Source: CAZFJG01 sp964410915
Lineage (GTDB): Bacteria; Synergistota; Synergistia; Synergistales; JAFGMB01
Length of the DNA: 64,000 bases
Direction of reading: 5' to 3'
NCBI GenBank assembly: GCA_964410915.1
Contig: CAYPIU010000002.1
Span: 88,739 to 152,738 of the forward strand
This document shows positions 53,062 through 62,092 of this stretch, one piece after another. A program made the position numbers and the translations under genes. The notes below the pieces were generated by a model. It did not search any database. It was not told the DNA's origin and saw only the letters and a list, made by a program, of their open reading frames with translations. The number at the start of each line of letters is the position of its first letter. Positions within the stretch are counted from its first letter, which is position 1.

Positions 53062-53693
53062 TCAAGCAACTCCTCAAGTGTGACTACTCCATATTTTAGA
53101 GCGAGAAGAAGGGATTCTGTCTTGTTCCTGGCGCCAAGTTTGTCGTAAATAGAAGCAAGATGAGTCTGGACAGTCCTTTCACTTATATATAGCCTGGAAG
53201 CAACTTCCTTACTTGAAAAACCTCTTGCTGCCAATAAAAGGACTTCTCTTTCTCTTACAGAGATCGAATCCGGCATCAGATCATTCTCTCCAACAGCCCC
53301 GGCAACTTCCGAGTCTAAAAATAGTCCACCATTTGACACAGTTTTGATCGCCCTTGTTAATTCATCGGGTGGTGCAGTTTTGAGAACAAAACCCCTTGCT
53401 CCGCTTCTCAGGGATGCCATAACGTACTGTTGTGCATCATAAGAAGTAAGCATAACAATACCAACACTTAATCCAGCTTCTCTGATCATTCTTGCTACGG
53501 AAACTCCATCCAGTTTTGGCATACGTATATCAAGTAGAACAATATCAGGATTTAATTCCCTGATCATATGCCATGCTCTTTCTCCATCTTCCGCTTCTCC
53601 AACAAGCTGGATCTCTTTCTCGGAATCAAGATATGCCTTCAATCCAGCTCTCGTAAGCGGATGATCATCTGCGAGAATTACTCTTATAGCCAC
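53058..53693 (-). CDS. NarL/FixJ-type response regulator
   Basis: The 211-residue protein has a receiver domain (1-120, acidic DD near residues 9-10 and the phosphorylated Asp in VLLDIRMP near 54) and a C-terminal LuxR-type helix-turn-helix (SSKEVASRLYISERTVQTHLA). The GTG start has GGAGGG upstream. The partner kinase overlaps downstream. Target genes are not predictable from sequence. Confidence 0.93.
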   Translation of the reverse strand: MAIRVILADDHPLTRAGLKAYLDSEKEIQLVGEAEDGERAWHMIRELNPDIVLLDIRMPKLDGVSVARMIREAGLSVGIVMLTSYDAQQYVMASLRSGARGFVLKTAPPDELTRAIKTVSNGGLFLDSEVAGAVGENDLMPDSISVREREVLLLAARGFSSKEVASRLYISERTVQTHLASIYDKLGARNKTESLLLALKYGVVTLEELLE

Positions 53694-53734
53694 AAATATC
53701 CCTCCCGGAATACATGTTTAAATTTAAACCAGGA

Positions 53735-54307
53735 TCATTCCCTACCCAGACCAAGTTCCTTCTCTACCGGCCTCATAGCCTCAAGAACATCTTCTATAAG
53801 TTCATCTCTGGTAGTATTAAGCATTTCTACTCCCTTATCAATAACTTCCCTGTTCACTCCTCTTGCAAATGCCTTATCCTTCCATTTCTTTTTCACCGAC
53901 TTGACCTTAAGGTCCTCCAGTGAACGGCTTGGACGAACAAGTGCTGCTGCAGTTATAAGTCCCGTCAGCTCATCCACCGCATAAAGGGTTTTCTCCATAT
54001 CTGTTAAGGGTTCAACATCAGAACACATTCCCCAGCCATGAGCCTGTACAGCACGTACTATCTCTTCTGGATAACCTTCTGAACTAAGCCAGGAAGCCCC
54101 CTCATGTGTATGTTTTTCAGGCGTATCCTGAACCTCTTCCCAGTCAATATCATGAAGAAGTCCGGCAATACCCCAGGTATCAGCGTCTTCCCCTTTTTTT
54201 TCAGCAAAGAATCTCATTGCAGCTTCAACTGCCAAAGCATGTTGAATATGCTTTTCATCCTTGTTGTGCTCTTTCAGTAATCCCCATGCTTCCTGCCTGG
54301 TCTTCAT
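53735..54307 (-). CDS. HD-domain phosphohydrolase
   Basis: From the ATG at 54307 (GGAGG 11 nt upstream) the protein has 190 residues. It carries an HD-type metal motif: HIQHALAVE near residues 19-27 and GLLHDIDWE near 51-59, and His in HTHEGASW and QAHGWG. This matches small HD hydrolases of unknown substrate, often linked with nucleotide metabolism. It lies 40 bases before the response-regulator gene and after the dCMP deaminase gene. Confidence 0.82.
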   Translation of the reverse strand: MKTRQEAWGLLKEHNKDEKHIQHALAVEAAMRFFAEKKGEDADTWGIAGLLHDIDWEEVQDTPEKHTHEGASWLSSEGYPEEIVRAVQAHGWGMCSDVEPLTDMEKTLYAVDELTGLITAAALVRPSRSLEDLKVKSVKKKWKDKAFARGVNREVIDKGVEMLNTTRDELIEDVLEAMRPVEKELGLGRE

Positions 54308-54332
54308 TGTAAAATTCGCCTCCTCTATTTTG

Positions 54333-54833
54333 TTAGCCTTTGCTTTTTTCCACAGGATGTCCATAAGAAGGTTCCTTCATTTCAGAGACAGCTTTTTCTC
54401 TGACGGAACCATCTTTATCAAGATAAACAACTCTTGAGATCCTGGCATTTTTAATCATTCTCCTGCAAAGCATGCATGGTTCTCCTGATGCAAGGCTGCT
54501 ATCTGAATTAAAACCTGCAATGTATATCGCCGCATCTTTCATCTTGCCAGGATCACCGTTAATTATTGCATTCTGTTCTGCATGTACTGCAACACACAAC
54601 TCGTATCTTTCCCCTTTTGGTACGTTAAGCTCTTCTCTTCGGCAACGCCCTGTATCTGAACAATTGGGCTCTCCTCTGCATGCTCCATTATAACCTGTAC
54701 TCACTATAACATTGTCATTAACTATCACCGCGCCATATTGCCTTCTGAGACAGGTTGAACGCTGAGAAACCACTTTTGCAATATTGATAAAGTATAGATC
54801 CCAAGGAGGTCTTTCATGTAGCTTATCAGACAT
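54333..54833 (-). CDS. comEB: dCMP deaminase (ComEB-type)
   Basis: The 166-residue cytidine/deoxycytidylate deaminase has the zinc motif HAEQNAII near residues 83-90 and PCMLCRRMI near 117-125. This is the ComEB/dCMP deaminase layout; the enzyme converts dCMP to dUMP for thymidylate synthesis. It heads the long minus-strand run down to 45 kb. The following HD gene starts 25 bases downstream. Confidence 0.92.
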   Translation of the reverse strand: MSDKLHERPPWDLYFINIAKVVSQRSTCLRRQYGAVIVNDNVIVSTGYNGACRGEPNCSDTGRCRREELNVPKGERYELCVAVHAEQNAIINGDPGKMKDAAIYIAGFNSDSSLASGEPCMLCRRMIKNARISRVVYLDKDGSVREKAVSEMKEPSYGHPVEKSKG

Positions 54834-55017
54834 TTGACATCTCTCCAGACTCTGTAATAAGGATAATAATTCTTTGATCAGAAGATACCTGCATTTTATT
54901 TTATCATTTCCTTAAAATGTATCTCCAAAGTTCCGAAAAATATTCTAATACTACTGAATTATGTTAATCTTAACTTATAATGTGTAGACCTTTTGATAAA
55001 AAGGGAGAGCTGATCTG

Positions 55018-56316
55018 ATGCATAAAGACGGTATGAAGAATATTATAATGTCTGATCGCAGGATCCTGTCATGGTGTTTATACGATGTCGGAAATTCTGC
55101 TTTCGCTACTACCATCCTTGCAGCTGTATTTCCCGTTTATTTCAAGGAAGTGGCAGCCATTAACCTCACCCCTGAAATTGCTACAGCATACTGGGGATAT
55201 GCATCTTCCTTCTCTCTAATGTTAAGTGCTTTTCTTGCCCCTCTTCTTGGGACAATGGCAGATGTAAGAGGCTCAAAAAAAGATTTACTCCTTTTTTTTA
55301 CTTTGGTCGGAATAATTTCAACCTCTCTAATGTCTCTTCTGGGGCCAGAGAACTGGAAATGGGCACTTTCTTTGCTGATCCTGTCCTCTGCAGGATTTTC
55401 CGCTGCGATAATCTTTTATGATTCTCTGCTTCCCCATATTGTTTCATTGAATGAGATAGACCGGGTTTCAGCACAGGGCTTTGCCTTTGGATATCTTGGT
55501 GGAGGGCTTTTACTGGCACTCAACCTTTTAATGATAAAGAATCTCCCGGGAACCTTAGGGGTGCGTCTTTCCTTTCTTACTGTTTCCATGTGGTGGGGGA
55601 TCTTCACAGTTCCCCTGATCTTGAATGTTCCCGAACCACCAGTATTCAGAGAAAAGGTAATAAGGGGCAAGAATATTGCAAAAGCAAGTTTTATCAGGCT
55701 TAAAGAAACCTTTACCGAGATCCGCAAATACAGGGAACTGTTCAAGTTCCTGTTCGCTTTCTGGCTATATAACGATGGCATAGGAACTATTATCCGTATG
55801 GCTGCAATTTATGGAGCTCAGCTTGGCTTCAGCATGATAAACCTTGTCGGGGCTCTCCTTTTAACCCAATTCACAGGTGTACCATTTTCTTTAATATTCG
55901 GACGCGTAGCTGAAAAGATCGGCGCAAAACGGGCTATATTTATAGCGCTTGCCTGGTATTTTTGCATATGCATAGGAGCAGTCTTTCTTAGCAGCAGCTG
56001 GCACTTCTGGATCCTTGCCCTTTCTGTAGGAATGGTACAAGGTGGAGCGCAGGCAATTAGCAGAAGCCTGTATGCAAGTATGGTCCCAAAAATTCAAAGT
56101 GCAGAGTTCTTTGGTTTTTACGATATCTCGAGCAAATTTGCAGGGATAATAGGACCTGCGCTTTTCGGTCTTATAACACAGATAACTGGTTCCAGCCGAA
56201 TTGGGATAGCTGCACTTTCATTAACTTTTATTTTGGGTATGCTTATTCTTACAAAGGTTGATGTTGCCCAGGGACAGAAAATAGCAGCAGAAAAGAGTGT
56301 TACTCTTGGTCAATAA
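55018..56316 (+). CDS. MFS transporter, UMF1/Atg22-like
   Basis: The 432-residue membrane protein has about twelve helices and begins with the family signature ILSWCLYDVGNSAFATTI. This is the UMF1 (Atg22-like) branch of the major facilitator superfamily. In fungi its members export amino acids from the vacuole; bacterial substrates are unknown. The polysaccharide deacetylase gene overlaps its end. GGGAGAG precedes the ATG. Confidence 0.87.
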   Translation: MHKDGMKNIIMSDRRILSWCLYDVGNSAFATTILAAVFPVYFKEVAAINLTPEIATAYWGYASSFSLMLSAFLAPLLGTMADVRGSKKDLLLFFTLVGIISTSLMSLLGPENWKWALSLLILSSAGFSAAIIFYDSLLPHIVSLNEIDRVSAQGFAFGYLGGGLLLALNLLMIKNLPGTLGVRLSFLTVSMWWGIFTVPLILNVPEPPVFREKVIRGKNIAKASFIRLKETFTEIRKYRELFKFLFAFWLYNDGIGTIIRMAAIYGAQLGFSMINLVGALLLTQFTGVPFSLIFGRVAEKIGAKRAIFIALAWYFCICIGAVFLSSSWHFWILALSVGMVQGGAQAISRSLYASMVPKIQSAEFFGFYDISSKFAGIIGPALFGLITQITGSSRIGIAALSLTFILGMLILTKVDVAQGQKIAAEKSVTLGQ

Positions 56317-57025
56317 TAAGAATATATTCTTTTTGATCTTCATTATACTCATCTTATGTTTTTCGATGTTACAACCTGCTGAAACCATGACTTTAACTAA
56401 AAGTCCAATACCATCTTCATGTATTACAAAGGGAATAACAGATCTTAAAGTACTTGCCCTGACATTTGACGATGGACCTCATCCATGGTACACCCCCAGA
56501 ATATTGTCCAGTTTAAGTGAGTTTAACATTAAAGCTTCTTTCTTTCTTGTTGGAAAAATGGTTACAAGATATCCTGATATTGTACGAAGCATTTACAAGA
56601 ATGGTCATTCTATCTGTAACCATACTTACAACCACTGGAATCTTGAGAGATTGTCACCAGAACGAACTCTATTTGAATTTAGATCCTGTAACGAAGCTAT
56701 AGAATTAGAATGTGAACAAGATGTGAAATTCTGTCGTCCGCCAGGTGGACATTATAACGATTCAACTTTAGAAGCAGCTCAGAAAGTCGGCCTGCAGATG
56801 GTACTATGGAATATAAACGGCCAGGACTGCAGCTCAATCTCTGCAGAAAAGATCACTCGCAATGTCATGTCAGCCCTGAAACCTGGTTCAATTATCCTTC
56901 TTCATGATGGTTTTGACAGTACTATCAACGCCATCCCGATGATCGCTGCAAAGGCACGTGAACATGGATACATTTTTGTAACACTTGACCAACTCCTTCG
57001 TAATTATCCCTCTTTTAAGGAATGA
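56306..57025 (+). CDS. Polysaccharide deacetylase (NodB family)
   Basis: The protein is about 239 residues from TTG 56306, with GTG 56297 as an alternative; both overlap the MFS gene. An N-terminal hydrophobic segment (about 8-26) is a signal or anchor. The NodB domain has TFDDGPHPWYTP, SICNHTYNHWNLE and RPPGGHYN: the metal site and the catalytic motifs. These enzymes remove N-acetyl groups from peptidoglycan or chitin-like glycans, so this one probably acts on the envelope. Confidence 0.87.
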   Translation: MVNNKNIFFLIFIILILCFSMLQPAETMTLTKSPIPSSCITKGITDLKVLALTFDDGPHPWYTPRILSSLSEFNIKASFFLVGKMVTRYPDIVRSIYKNGHSICNHTYNHWNLERLSPERTLFEFRSCNEAIELECEQDVKFCRPPGGHYNDSTLEAAQKVGLQMVLWNINGQDCSSISAEKITRNVMSALKPGSIILLHDGFDSTINAIPMIAAKAREHGYIFVTLDQLLRNYPSFKE

Positions 57026-57197
57026 TCAGGTTCAGGTTTATGATAAGACATGTATTTAACTGTTAGCTGACAAGATATCCTGGTCCAGTCTTTTCAGCCC
57101 TTGTGTTGAAGTTCTTCAGAATTGAACAGGCATTATTTAAGAATAAGCTGATATTGTTATTTATCTGGGATTATTCCCTTAAATATAAATCTTTGAT

Positions 57198-58022
57198 TCA
57201 ACTATTTCCACAACCACATTTCTGGAAAAGATCATCTAAGGTCATATCATTTCTTATCCCAAAGCGCGTTAAAACAAAATCATATTTCAAGGGGTCCTCG
57301 GGACATATCGATCTGAAAGCATCCGTTATCTCAATAACAGTCTTTATATCTGCCTGCTTTCTTTCCGTAAGCAAAAGCCTTTTTGAAATATTCAGAATAT
57401 GAGTATCAACAGGCATTAAAAGATCTTTCGGTAATATTGAAGTCCATCCTCCTGGATCTACTTCATCATTTCTCACCATCCATTTAAGAAAAAGAAAAAG
57501 CCTTTTACAGGCACTCTTTCCTGAAGGACGTGCAAGCAGACTGGATTTCTCAGTAAAACCATTTCTCTCTATTTTTTTAACTGTTTCATCAATTCCGGCC
57601 TTAAAGTCCTCATTCCTGGCTATATGCCATGAGAACGCTGCCTCAATAGAGCCATATTCTATAACCGTATCCCTGATTCCCCTTAAAAGCCCTGCCATTT
57701 CCAAACCTGTAGTGAACCTGTGGCTAAAATCCCTGTATGTTGAAAGAAGAAAATCATCAGATAGATCAATTATTGTTCGCCCTGGTGAATTACCCAGAGG
57801 CGCAAGAACCTTCCCAACACTTTTTATGATCTGCGTGACCCTCCCATATGCAAGAGAAGATGCTATAAAACCTGCTATTTCCCTGTCTGCAATATGTGGG
57901 TAATCATACAAAAACTCCAGTGGATCAGGGTGGACAAGCTCCCTTTTGTTACATGTATTATATATTTTTTCAAATATTGGGAGGTATACTGCCAATCTGG
58001 AGTATAGTTCAGAACTTTTCAA
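57198..58022 (-). CDS. TIGR02757 family protein (DUF2400)
   Basis: The 274-residue protein matches TIGR02757 by its start SRLAVYLPIFEKIYN, the PLEFLYDYPHIADREIAG segment near residues 33-50 and the C-terminal ICPEDPLKYDFVLTRFG near 245-261. It is related to helix-hairpin-helix DNA glycosylases by pattern but the function is unknown. The TTG start overlaps the TGA of the flavin reductase gene (TTGA), so the two are translationally coupled. Confidence 0.85.
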   Translation of the reverse strand: MKSSELYSRLAVYLPIFEKIYNTCNKRELVHPDPLEFLYDYPHIADREIAGFIASSLAYGRVTQIIKSVGKVLAPLGNSPGRTIIDLSDDFLLSTYRDFSHRFTTGLEMAGLLRGIRDTVIEYGSIEAAFSWHIARNEDFKAGIDETVKKIERNGFTEKSSLLARPSGKSACKRLFLFLKWMVRNDEVDPGGWTSILPKDLLMPVDTHILNISKRLLLTERKQADIKTVIEITDAFRSICPEDPLKYDFVLTRFGIRNDMTLDDLFQKCGCGNS

Positions 58023-58564
58023 CTGTTATTGTTATTCCCATCATTAAAAAGATGTGATGGAGCATGTTTGGGAGATTTACCTTTCTTGATCTCGTGATAA
58101 GCTTTATAGGTCAGAGGAACCCCTTCCTTCAAAACTTCAGCATGATGAACTCTCCCAATGAAAAGAAAATGTGTTTTTACTTCCTGAACAGCTACAACGT
58201 CAGCACATAGAGATGCAAGAGTATAGTCAGTAACAACCGGAAGACAATTATCATGAACCTTGAAATTGCACTTTTCGAATTTATCATGATCTCTTCCGCA
58301 GCGAAAACCAAAAGTACCTATAAATGTCATGGGTACATTCTCATCCAGTATGGATATTGAAAATTTTCCGCTCCTTTTTAACAGTTCAGTAGTATAGTTT
58401 TCTTTGTGAAGAGCTGTAGCGATACATATTTCAGGTTTTCCTGAAACCTGCATGGCTGTATTCACTATCTGACCATTTAAAATCCCCTCATAACCTGTAC
58501 TCACAAGATATACACCTGAAGAGATCATGTAAAGGGCTTTCGTATCAATACTTTTGTCTCCCAT
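58019..58564 (-). CDS. Flavin reductase-like domain protein
   Basis: The 181-residue protein (ATG 58564, AGGTGA upstream) begins with MISSGVYLVST after a short lead and contains NTAMQVSGKPEICIAT and FRCGRDHDKFEKC, typical of the flavin_reduct (FMN-binding split barrel) family found alone or in high-molecular-weight rubredoxins of anaerobes. The C-terminal tail is Asn-rich. The next unit downstream on the map is ferritin and superoxide reductase, so a role in redox or oxygen defence is plausible. Confidence 0.88.
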   Translation of the reverse strand: MGDKSIDTKALYMISSGVYLVSTGYEGILNGQIVNTAMQVSGKPEICIATALHKENYTTELLKRSGKFSISILDENVPMTFIGTFGFRCGRDHDKFEKCNFKVHDNCLPVVTDYTLASLCADVVAVQEVKTHFLFIGRVHHAEVLKEGVPLTYKAYHEIKKGKSPKHAPSHLFNDGNNNNS

Positions 58565-58625
58565 TTTTATCACCTGTCTGCATAAATAGGATGTAAAACC
58601 AGGGTATTAGTTTCCCGTTTAAAAA

Positions 58626-58657
58626 CATGGGGCAGAGCTATTACGCCCTGCCCCATG
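58626..58657 (-). terminator. Terminator of the SOR-ferritin operon
   Basis: A 10-bp stem (58626-58635 with 58648-58657) is followed on the minus strand by TTTTTAAA. Confidence 0.87.
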
Positions 58658-58690
58658 CTTACTGTAAAGATTCAGGTAAATGAAATAATA

Positions 58691-59203
58691 TTATTCTGAT
58701 TCTTCGACTGATTCAGACTGTCTTCCTCCGAGCTCTTTATCGAGCATATACATACCATGTTTAGAATCACTGATCATTTTAATCTTCTGTACGATTTCAT
58801 CTACTCCTGCTTCTTCTTCAACTTGTTCAGAAACAAACCATTGAAGCATGATACCTGTTGCATGATCTTTTTCCTGCATAGAAAGATCAACGAGATTGTT
58901 GATCCTTTCCGTAATATACTGTTCATGCTTGTAGGAAGCCTCGAATATTTCGAGGGGAGAACCCCATTCATACTGAGGTTCATCAATGGCCAGAAGTTTT
59001 ACTCGCCCACCTCTTTCAACAAGGTAATCGTAGAATTTCATTGCATGCTGCATTTCTTCCTGAGCCTGAAGATCCATCCATGCTGCCATACCTGTCAGGT
59101 TCTCGGATTGAAGATAAGCAGACATTGATTTGTAGAGATACGCTGAAAAAAGCTCTGCATTGATCTGGTTATTAATTGCTTCCTGTATATTATCCTTTAT
59201 CAT
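58691..59203 (-). CDS. Bacterial non-heme ferritin (FtnA-type)
   Basis: The 170-residue protein has the ferritin four-helix bundle and its ferroxidase residues: NAELFSAYLYKSM near residues 16-28 (Glu17), EEEMQHAMKFYDY near 49-61 (Glu and His), and FVSEQVEEEAG near 122-132. It stores iron as ferric mineral. It follows the superoxide reductase by 3 bases, a pairing that removes both free iron and superoxide. Fur or PerR-type control is likely. Confidence 0.93.
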   Translation of the reverse strand: MIKDNIQEAINNQINAELFSAYLYKSMSAYLQSENLTGMAAWMDLQAQEEMQHAMKFYDYLVERGGRVKLLAIDEPQYEWGSPLEIFEASYKHEQYITERINNLVDLSMQEKDHATGIMLQWFVSEQVEEEAGVDEIVQKIKMISDSKHGMYMLDKELGGRQSESVEESE

Positions 59204-59206
59204 TGT

Positions 59207-59566
59207 TTAACCCCTCCATAATCCATGAACATTGCAATACTCTCTTGCAAATTCCGGTTTAAACGAATCAAAAACAGTTTCAGGATCGTCTCCTGGTTTC
59301 AAGAACGTCCTGCAGATCTTCCCTTCCGATACAATCTCTATCCACTCTATATAATGTTCTTCTTTCATGGGATGAGGTACACTTCCAACCTTAACCTTTT
59401 TACCATCCACTACCGGTACATGTTTTTCAATAGAAGAGTCTGCTGTTTTTTCATCGAGTAAATTCATTTCCTCTCCGCAACAAACAAGTTTACCTTCTCC
59501 TTCGTGGAGTATTTCGACAACATTGCCACAAATCTCACATTTAAAAACCTGTAAACGATCTGTCAT
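59207..59566 (-). CDS. Superoxide reductase, 2Fe-type (desulfoferrodoxin)
   Basis: The 119-residue protein has the N-terminal desulforedoxin centre (Cys10, Cys13, Cys29, Cys30) and the catalytic SOR centre (Glu47, His49, His65, His71, Cys111, His114, in EKHV, HPMKEEHY and CNVHG). It reduces superoxide to peroxide without making oxygen, a standard anaerobe defence. It is first in a two-gene operon with ferritin, behind two promoters. Confidence 0.95.
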   Translation of the reverse strand: MTDRLQVFKCEICGNVVEILHEGEGKLVCCGEEMNLLDEKTADSSIEKHVPVVDGKKVKVGSVPHPMKEEHYIEWIEIVSEGKICRTFLKPGDDPETVFDSFKPEFAREYCNVHGLWRG

Positions 59567-59611
59567 TTAATTTACCTCCCTTGGTACTCCATTTGTTTCA
59601 ATTTCTATAAC

Positions 59612-59639
59612 ATTATATTACCACGCTCAAATGTTGCAA
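59612..59639 (-). promoter_or_regulatory. SOR-ferritin promoter P2
   Basis: TTGCAA (59639-59634), a 16-bp spacer and TATAAT (59617-59612) lie on the minus strand, 46 bases before the SOR start. Confidence 0.7.
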
Positions 59640-59651
59640 AATGTTAATTAC

Positions 59652-59666
59652 TTATTACGTTTATAA
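59652..59666. promoter_or_regulatory. PerR/Fur-like operator over P1
   Basis: TTATTACGTTTATAA fits the 7-1-7 PerR box TTATAATNATTATAA at 11 of 14 positions and overlaps the -10 box of P1. AT-rich sequence makes chance matches fairly likely. Confidence 0.4.
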
Positions 59667-59691
59667 TATACTCCTTGGGGGTAAATGTCAA
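59663..59691 (-). promoter_or_regulatory. SOR-ferritin promoter P1
   Basis: TTGACA (59691-59686), a 17-bp spacer and TATTAT (59668-59663) lie on the minus strand. Together with P2 they make tandem promoters for the oxygen-defence operon. Confidence 0.75.
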
Positions 59692-59711
59692 CCATTATCT
59701 GGTTTTTAAGC

Positions 59712-59753
59712 CATACAGAAAGGGCGGAGGTATACCTCCGCCCTTTCTGTATG
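59712..59753. terminator. 42-nt perfect palindrome after the NCS2 permease
   Basis: The sequence is self-complementary over 42 bases with no spacer. It lies 20 bases after the permease stop and 20 bases before the SOR promoter. No T run follows on either strand, so it is not a typical intrinsic terminator; it may end transcription or stabilise the 3' end. Confidence 0.65.
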
Positions 59754-59773
59754 TAGATTGCACAAAATTTGAT

Positions 59774-61144
59774 CTATGCTTTTCTGGTCCCGAAACCTCT
59801 TTCTTCAGGTGTACCAGGAATGATATTATCCAGTAAACAGGCAGATATCCCGGCAACTGCCATTGCGGTATTCCCTATAGCCCAGAATATCTGGCCGATA
59901 ACACCCCAGGAAAAGAACATTTCCTGATTAGATCCAACCCAGTCAGGAAGACCAAGCCCCATGAGAAAAGCGAAACCAACTATCATTACATTACGCTGAG
60001 ATCCCATGTCAGCTCGCATCAATGCCTGAATACCCAATGCTCCTATAATACCAAAAAGAGCTATATAGCATCCTCCTATTACAGGAGTAGGAATTGTTGC
60101 TATTAAAGCACCAAGTTTACCAATAAAACTCATTATTATAAGAATAATTGCACCTGCTCTTACAACATTTCTTGAAGCAACACCTGTCAAACCTATCAGA
60201 CCAATATTCTCTGTATAGGAAGTACATGCAACTGCCCCTGCAAGGCCTCCTATCACACAACCAAATCCTTCTGCTCCTATCCCCTTGTTTATCGTTTCCT
60301 CGGAAGGATCATCAAGACCTGCCGCGTTACTAACATTGAAATAATCACCTATAGACTCTATAAAGACCGCAAAAAATCCTGCCAGAATTGCCCCGAATGC
60401 AACTAAACTGAATTTTGGTACACCCCAGGGAGAAATACCGGTAAATTTGAACCACGGTGCAAGCTTTATGCTCTCAACATCGATAAAAGCAGCGTGCTGA
60501 GCACCAAATATACCAGTCAGACTTGCTATCAGGCAAAATACATAAACAATTACAACTGCAAGTAATATTGAAAATATATTAAGGTATTTATTATCGATCC
60601 TGAGACTGAAAAGAAATATAAGTACTACAACAGCAAGGGAAACAGGCCAGTAATTAGCAGCATTTCCACCAATTGCAATTGGAGCAAGACTGAAACCTAT
60701 TGCCATTATAGTTGGACCTATGGTTATAGGGCCAATAAATCTTTTAATTCTTCCAACCAGTTTTGTATAGCCTATAAACCCGAAAAACAGACCACCCAGG
60801 ATAAGTGATCCACCAATATACTGCATGCATACGTTTGTACCCATACTTCCGTATATTCCAATAATAGTCATTATCGGTGGAATAAAACTAAAAGAAGAAC
60901 CCTGTACAATAGGAAGACCAGATCCAAATTTGCTTGTCTGGAGAAGTGTAGCCAAGCCCATAGCCAGATAAACACAACTTACAAAAAGACCTATCTGTGC
61001 AGTTGTCATTCCCATAGCTGGCCCAAATATCAGTGGAACCAGTGTCGTTGCCCCAAAAAGGGTAAGAACATGCTGAAAACCTGCCAGTACTAAAATCGGT
61101 AAGGGCGGAGTATCATCCACTGAATAAACAATATTCTTTGCCAT
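59774..61144 (-). CDS. NCS2-family uracil/xanthine permease
   Basis: Taken from the ATG at 61144 (GGAGG 8 nt upstream), the protein has 456 residues and 12-14 membrane helices. It begins with the NCS2 signature GFQHVLTLFGATTLVPL and has the substrate-site helices around AVFIESIGDYFNVS and CVIGGLAGA. NCS2 carriers import uracil, xanthine or uric acid by proton symport. No purine or pyrimidine riboswitch is visible in the short leader. The substrate is not readable. Confidence 0.92.
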   Translation of the reverse strand: MAKNIVYSVDDTPPLPILVLAGFQHVLTLFGATTLVPLIFGPAMGMTTAQIGLFVSCVYLAMGLATLLQTSKFGSGLPIVQGSSFSFIPPIMTIIGIYGSMGTNVCMQYIGGSLILGGLFFGFIGYTKLVGRIKRFIGPITIGPTIMAIGFSLAPIAIGGNAANYWPVSLAVVVLIFLFSLRIDNKYLNIFSILLAVVIVYVFCLIASLTGIFGAQHAAFIDVESIKLAPWFKFTGISPWGVPKFSLVAFGAILAGFFAVFIESIGDYFNVSNAAGLDDPSEETINKGIGAEGFGCVIGGLAGAVACTSYTENIGLIGLTGVASRNVVRAGAIILIIMSFIGKLGALIATIPTPVIGGCYIALFGIIGALGIQALMRADMGSQRNVMIVGFAFLMGLGLPDWVGSNQEMFFSWGVIGQIFWAIGNTAMAVAGISACLLDNIIPGTPEERGFGTRKA

Positions 61145-61270
61145 AGAGAGCACCTCCGGTGTATGTTTGGATTGATTTTACCATTATGTTAAACCGGTTG
61201 CATAAAATAAAGATTAACTTTTGTTTTCTGGTTTTCAATGTAGAATAATAGTATATATGGAGGTGCTTTT

Positions 61271-62038
61271 ATGAACTCACAGATAAAAGAAAAAGCTGAA
61301 GCTTGCGCTAACCTGATCATGAATTCACAATCTCTTGTACTGCTCAGCGGAGCTGGCATGTCAACAAGTGCAGGTATCCCCGATTTCAGAGGGCCAAATG
61401 GAATATATCGCCGACAAATGGAAACAGATCCTGAACTGATCTTTGATATTGAATATTTCAGAAAAAAACCGGAGTTTTTCTATTCCTTTCACAGGGAATT
61501 TATAAGAGAAGTTGAAAAGGTTGAACCTACTGTGGCTCACAGATTTTTTGCTTCTATGGAAAGGAAAGGCAGGATGCTCGCGATCATTACCCAGAATATT
61601 GATGCTCTTCACCAGAAAGCTGGTTCTGAAAATGTTCTCGAGATACACGGAAGTAGCTGGAAAAACTTCTGCACCCGTTGTTACAAAGAATTTGATTACA
61701 AAAAAACAGTAAAAAAGATAATGAATGAAACCATCCCCCTGTGTGATAATTGCGGCGGTGTTATAAAACCGGATATTGTTTTCTTTGGAGAGAATGTGAA
61801 ATATCTATATGAATGCCAGAAAATGGTATCGGATGCGGATCTTCTTATTGTTGCAGGGTCATCTCTTGTTGTTACACCTGCTGCGCTCTTACCTTCAATG
61901 TGTAAAGGCAGTATAGTTGTTATAAACAAAGGTGAGATTTCATATACATACCTCCCTGAGGAAAATATTGACATGATGATAGAAGAGGATATTGACTCTT
62001 TTTTTACTGAAGTGGATAAATATATCTCACAAGATTAA
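61271..62038 (+). CDS. Sirtuin-family NAD-dependent deacylase
   Basis: The 255-residue protein has the sirtuin motifs GAGMSTSAGIPDFRGPNGIYR-like N-terminal core (residues 27-46), TQNIDALHQ near 102-110, the catalytic His in EIHGS near residue 124, and a zinc finger of Cys pairs (CTRC near 132 and CDNC near 158). Sirtuins remove acetyl or longer acyl groups from lysine using NAD. GGAGG precedes the ATG. A terminator overlaps its stop codon. Confidence 0.94.
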   Translation: MNSQIKEKAEACANLIMNSQSLVLLSGAGMSTSAGIPDFRGPNGIYRRQMETDPELIFDIEYFRKKPEFFYSFHREFIREVEKVEPTVAHRFFASMERKGRMLAIITQNIDALHQKAGSENVLEIHGSSWKNFCTRCYKEFDYKKTVKKIMNETIPLCDNCGGVIKPDIVFFGENVKYLYECQKMVSDADLLIVAGSSLVVTPAALLPSMCKGSIVVINKGEISYTYLPEENIDMMIEEDIDSFFTEVDKYISQD

Positions 62039-62066
62039 GGAATGGAGTTTCCCCCATTCCTTAATC
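62033..62066. terminator. Bidirectional terminator overlapping the sirtuin stop
   Basis: A 13-bp perfect stem (62033-62045 with 62054-62066) begins in the last codon of the sirtuin gene and ends before the converging MshEN gene. Confidence 0.75.
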
Positions 62067-62092
62067 GGAATAGACCAGGAGAGGGTAAAATA

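Noticed and set aside
59580..59700. A small gene between SOR and the NCS2 permease
   Set aside because: The stretch is AT-rich promoter sequence with two sigma-70 promoters and no frame with a ribosome site.
61145..61270. A purine riboswitch before the NCS2 permease
   Set aside because: The leader is short and shows none of the conserved purine-riboswitch loops.
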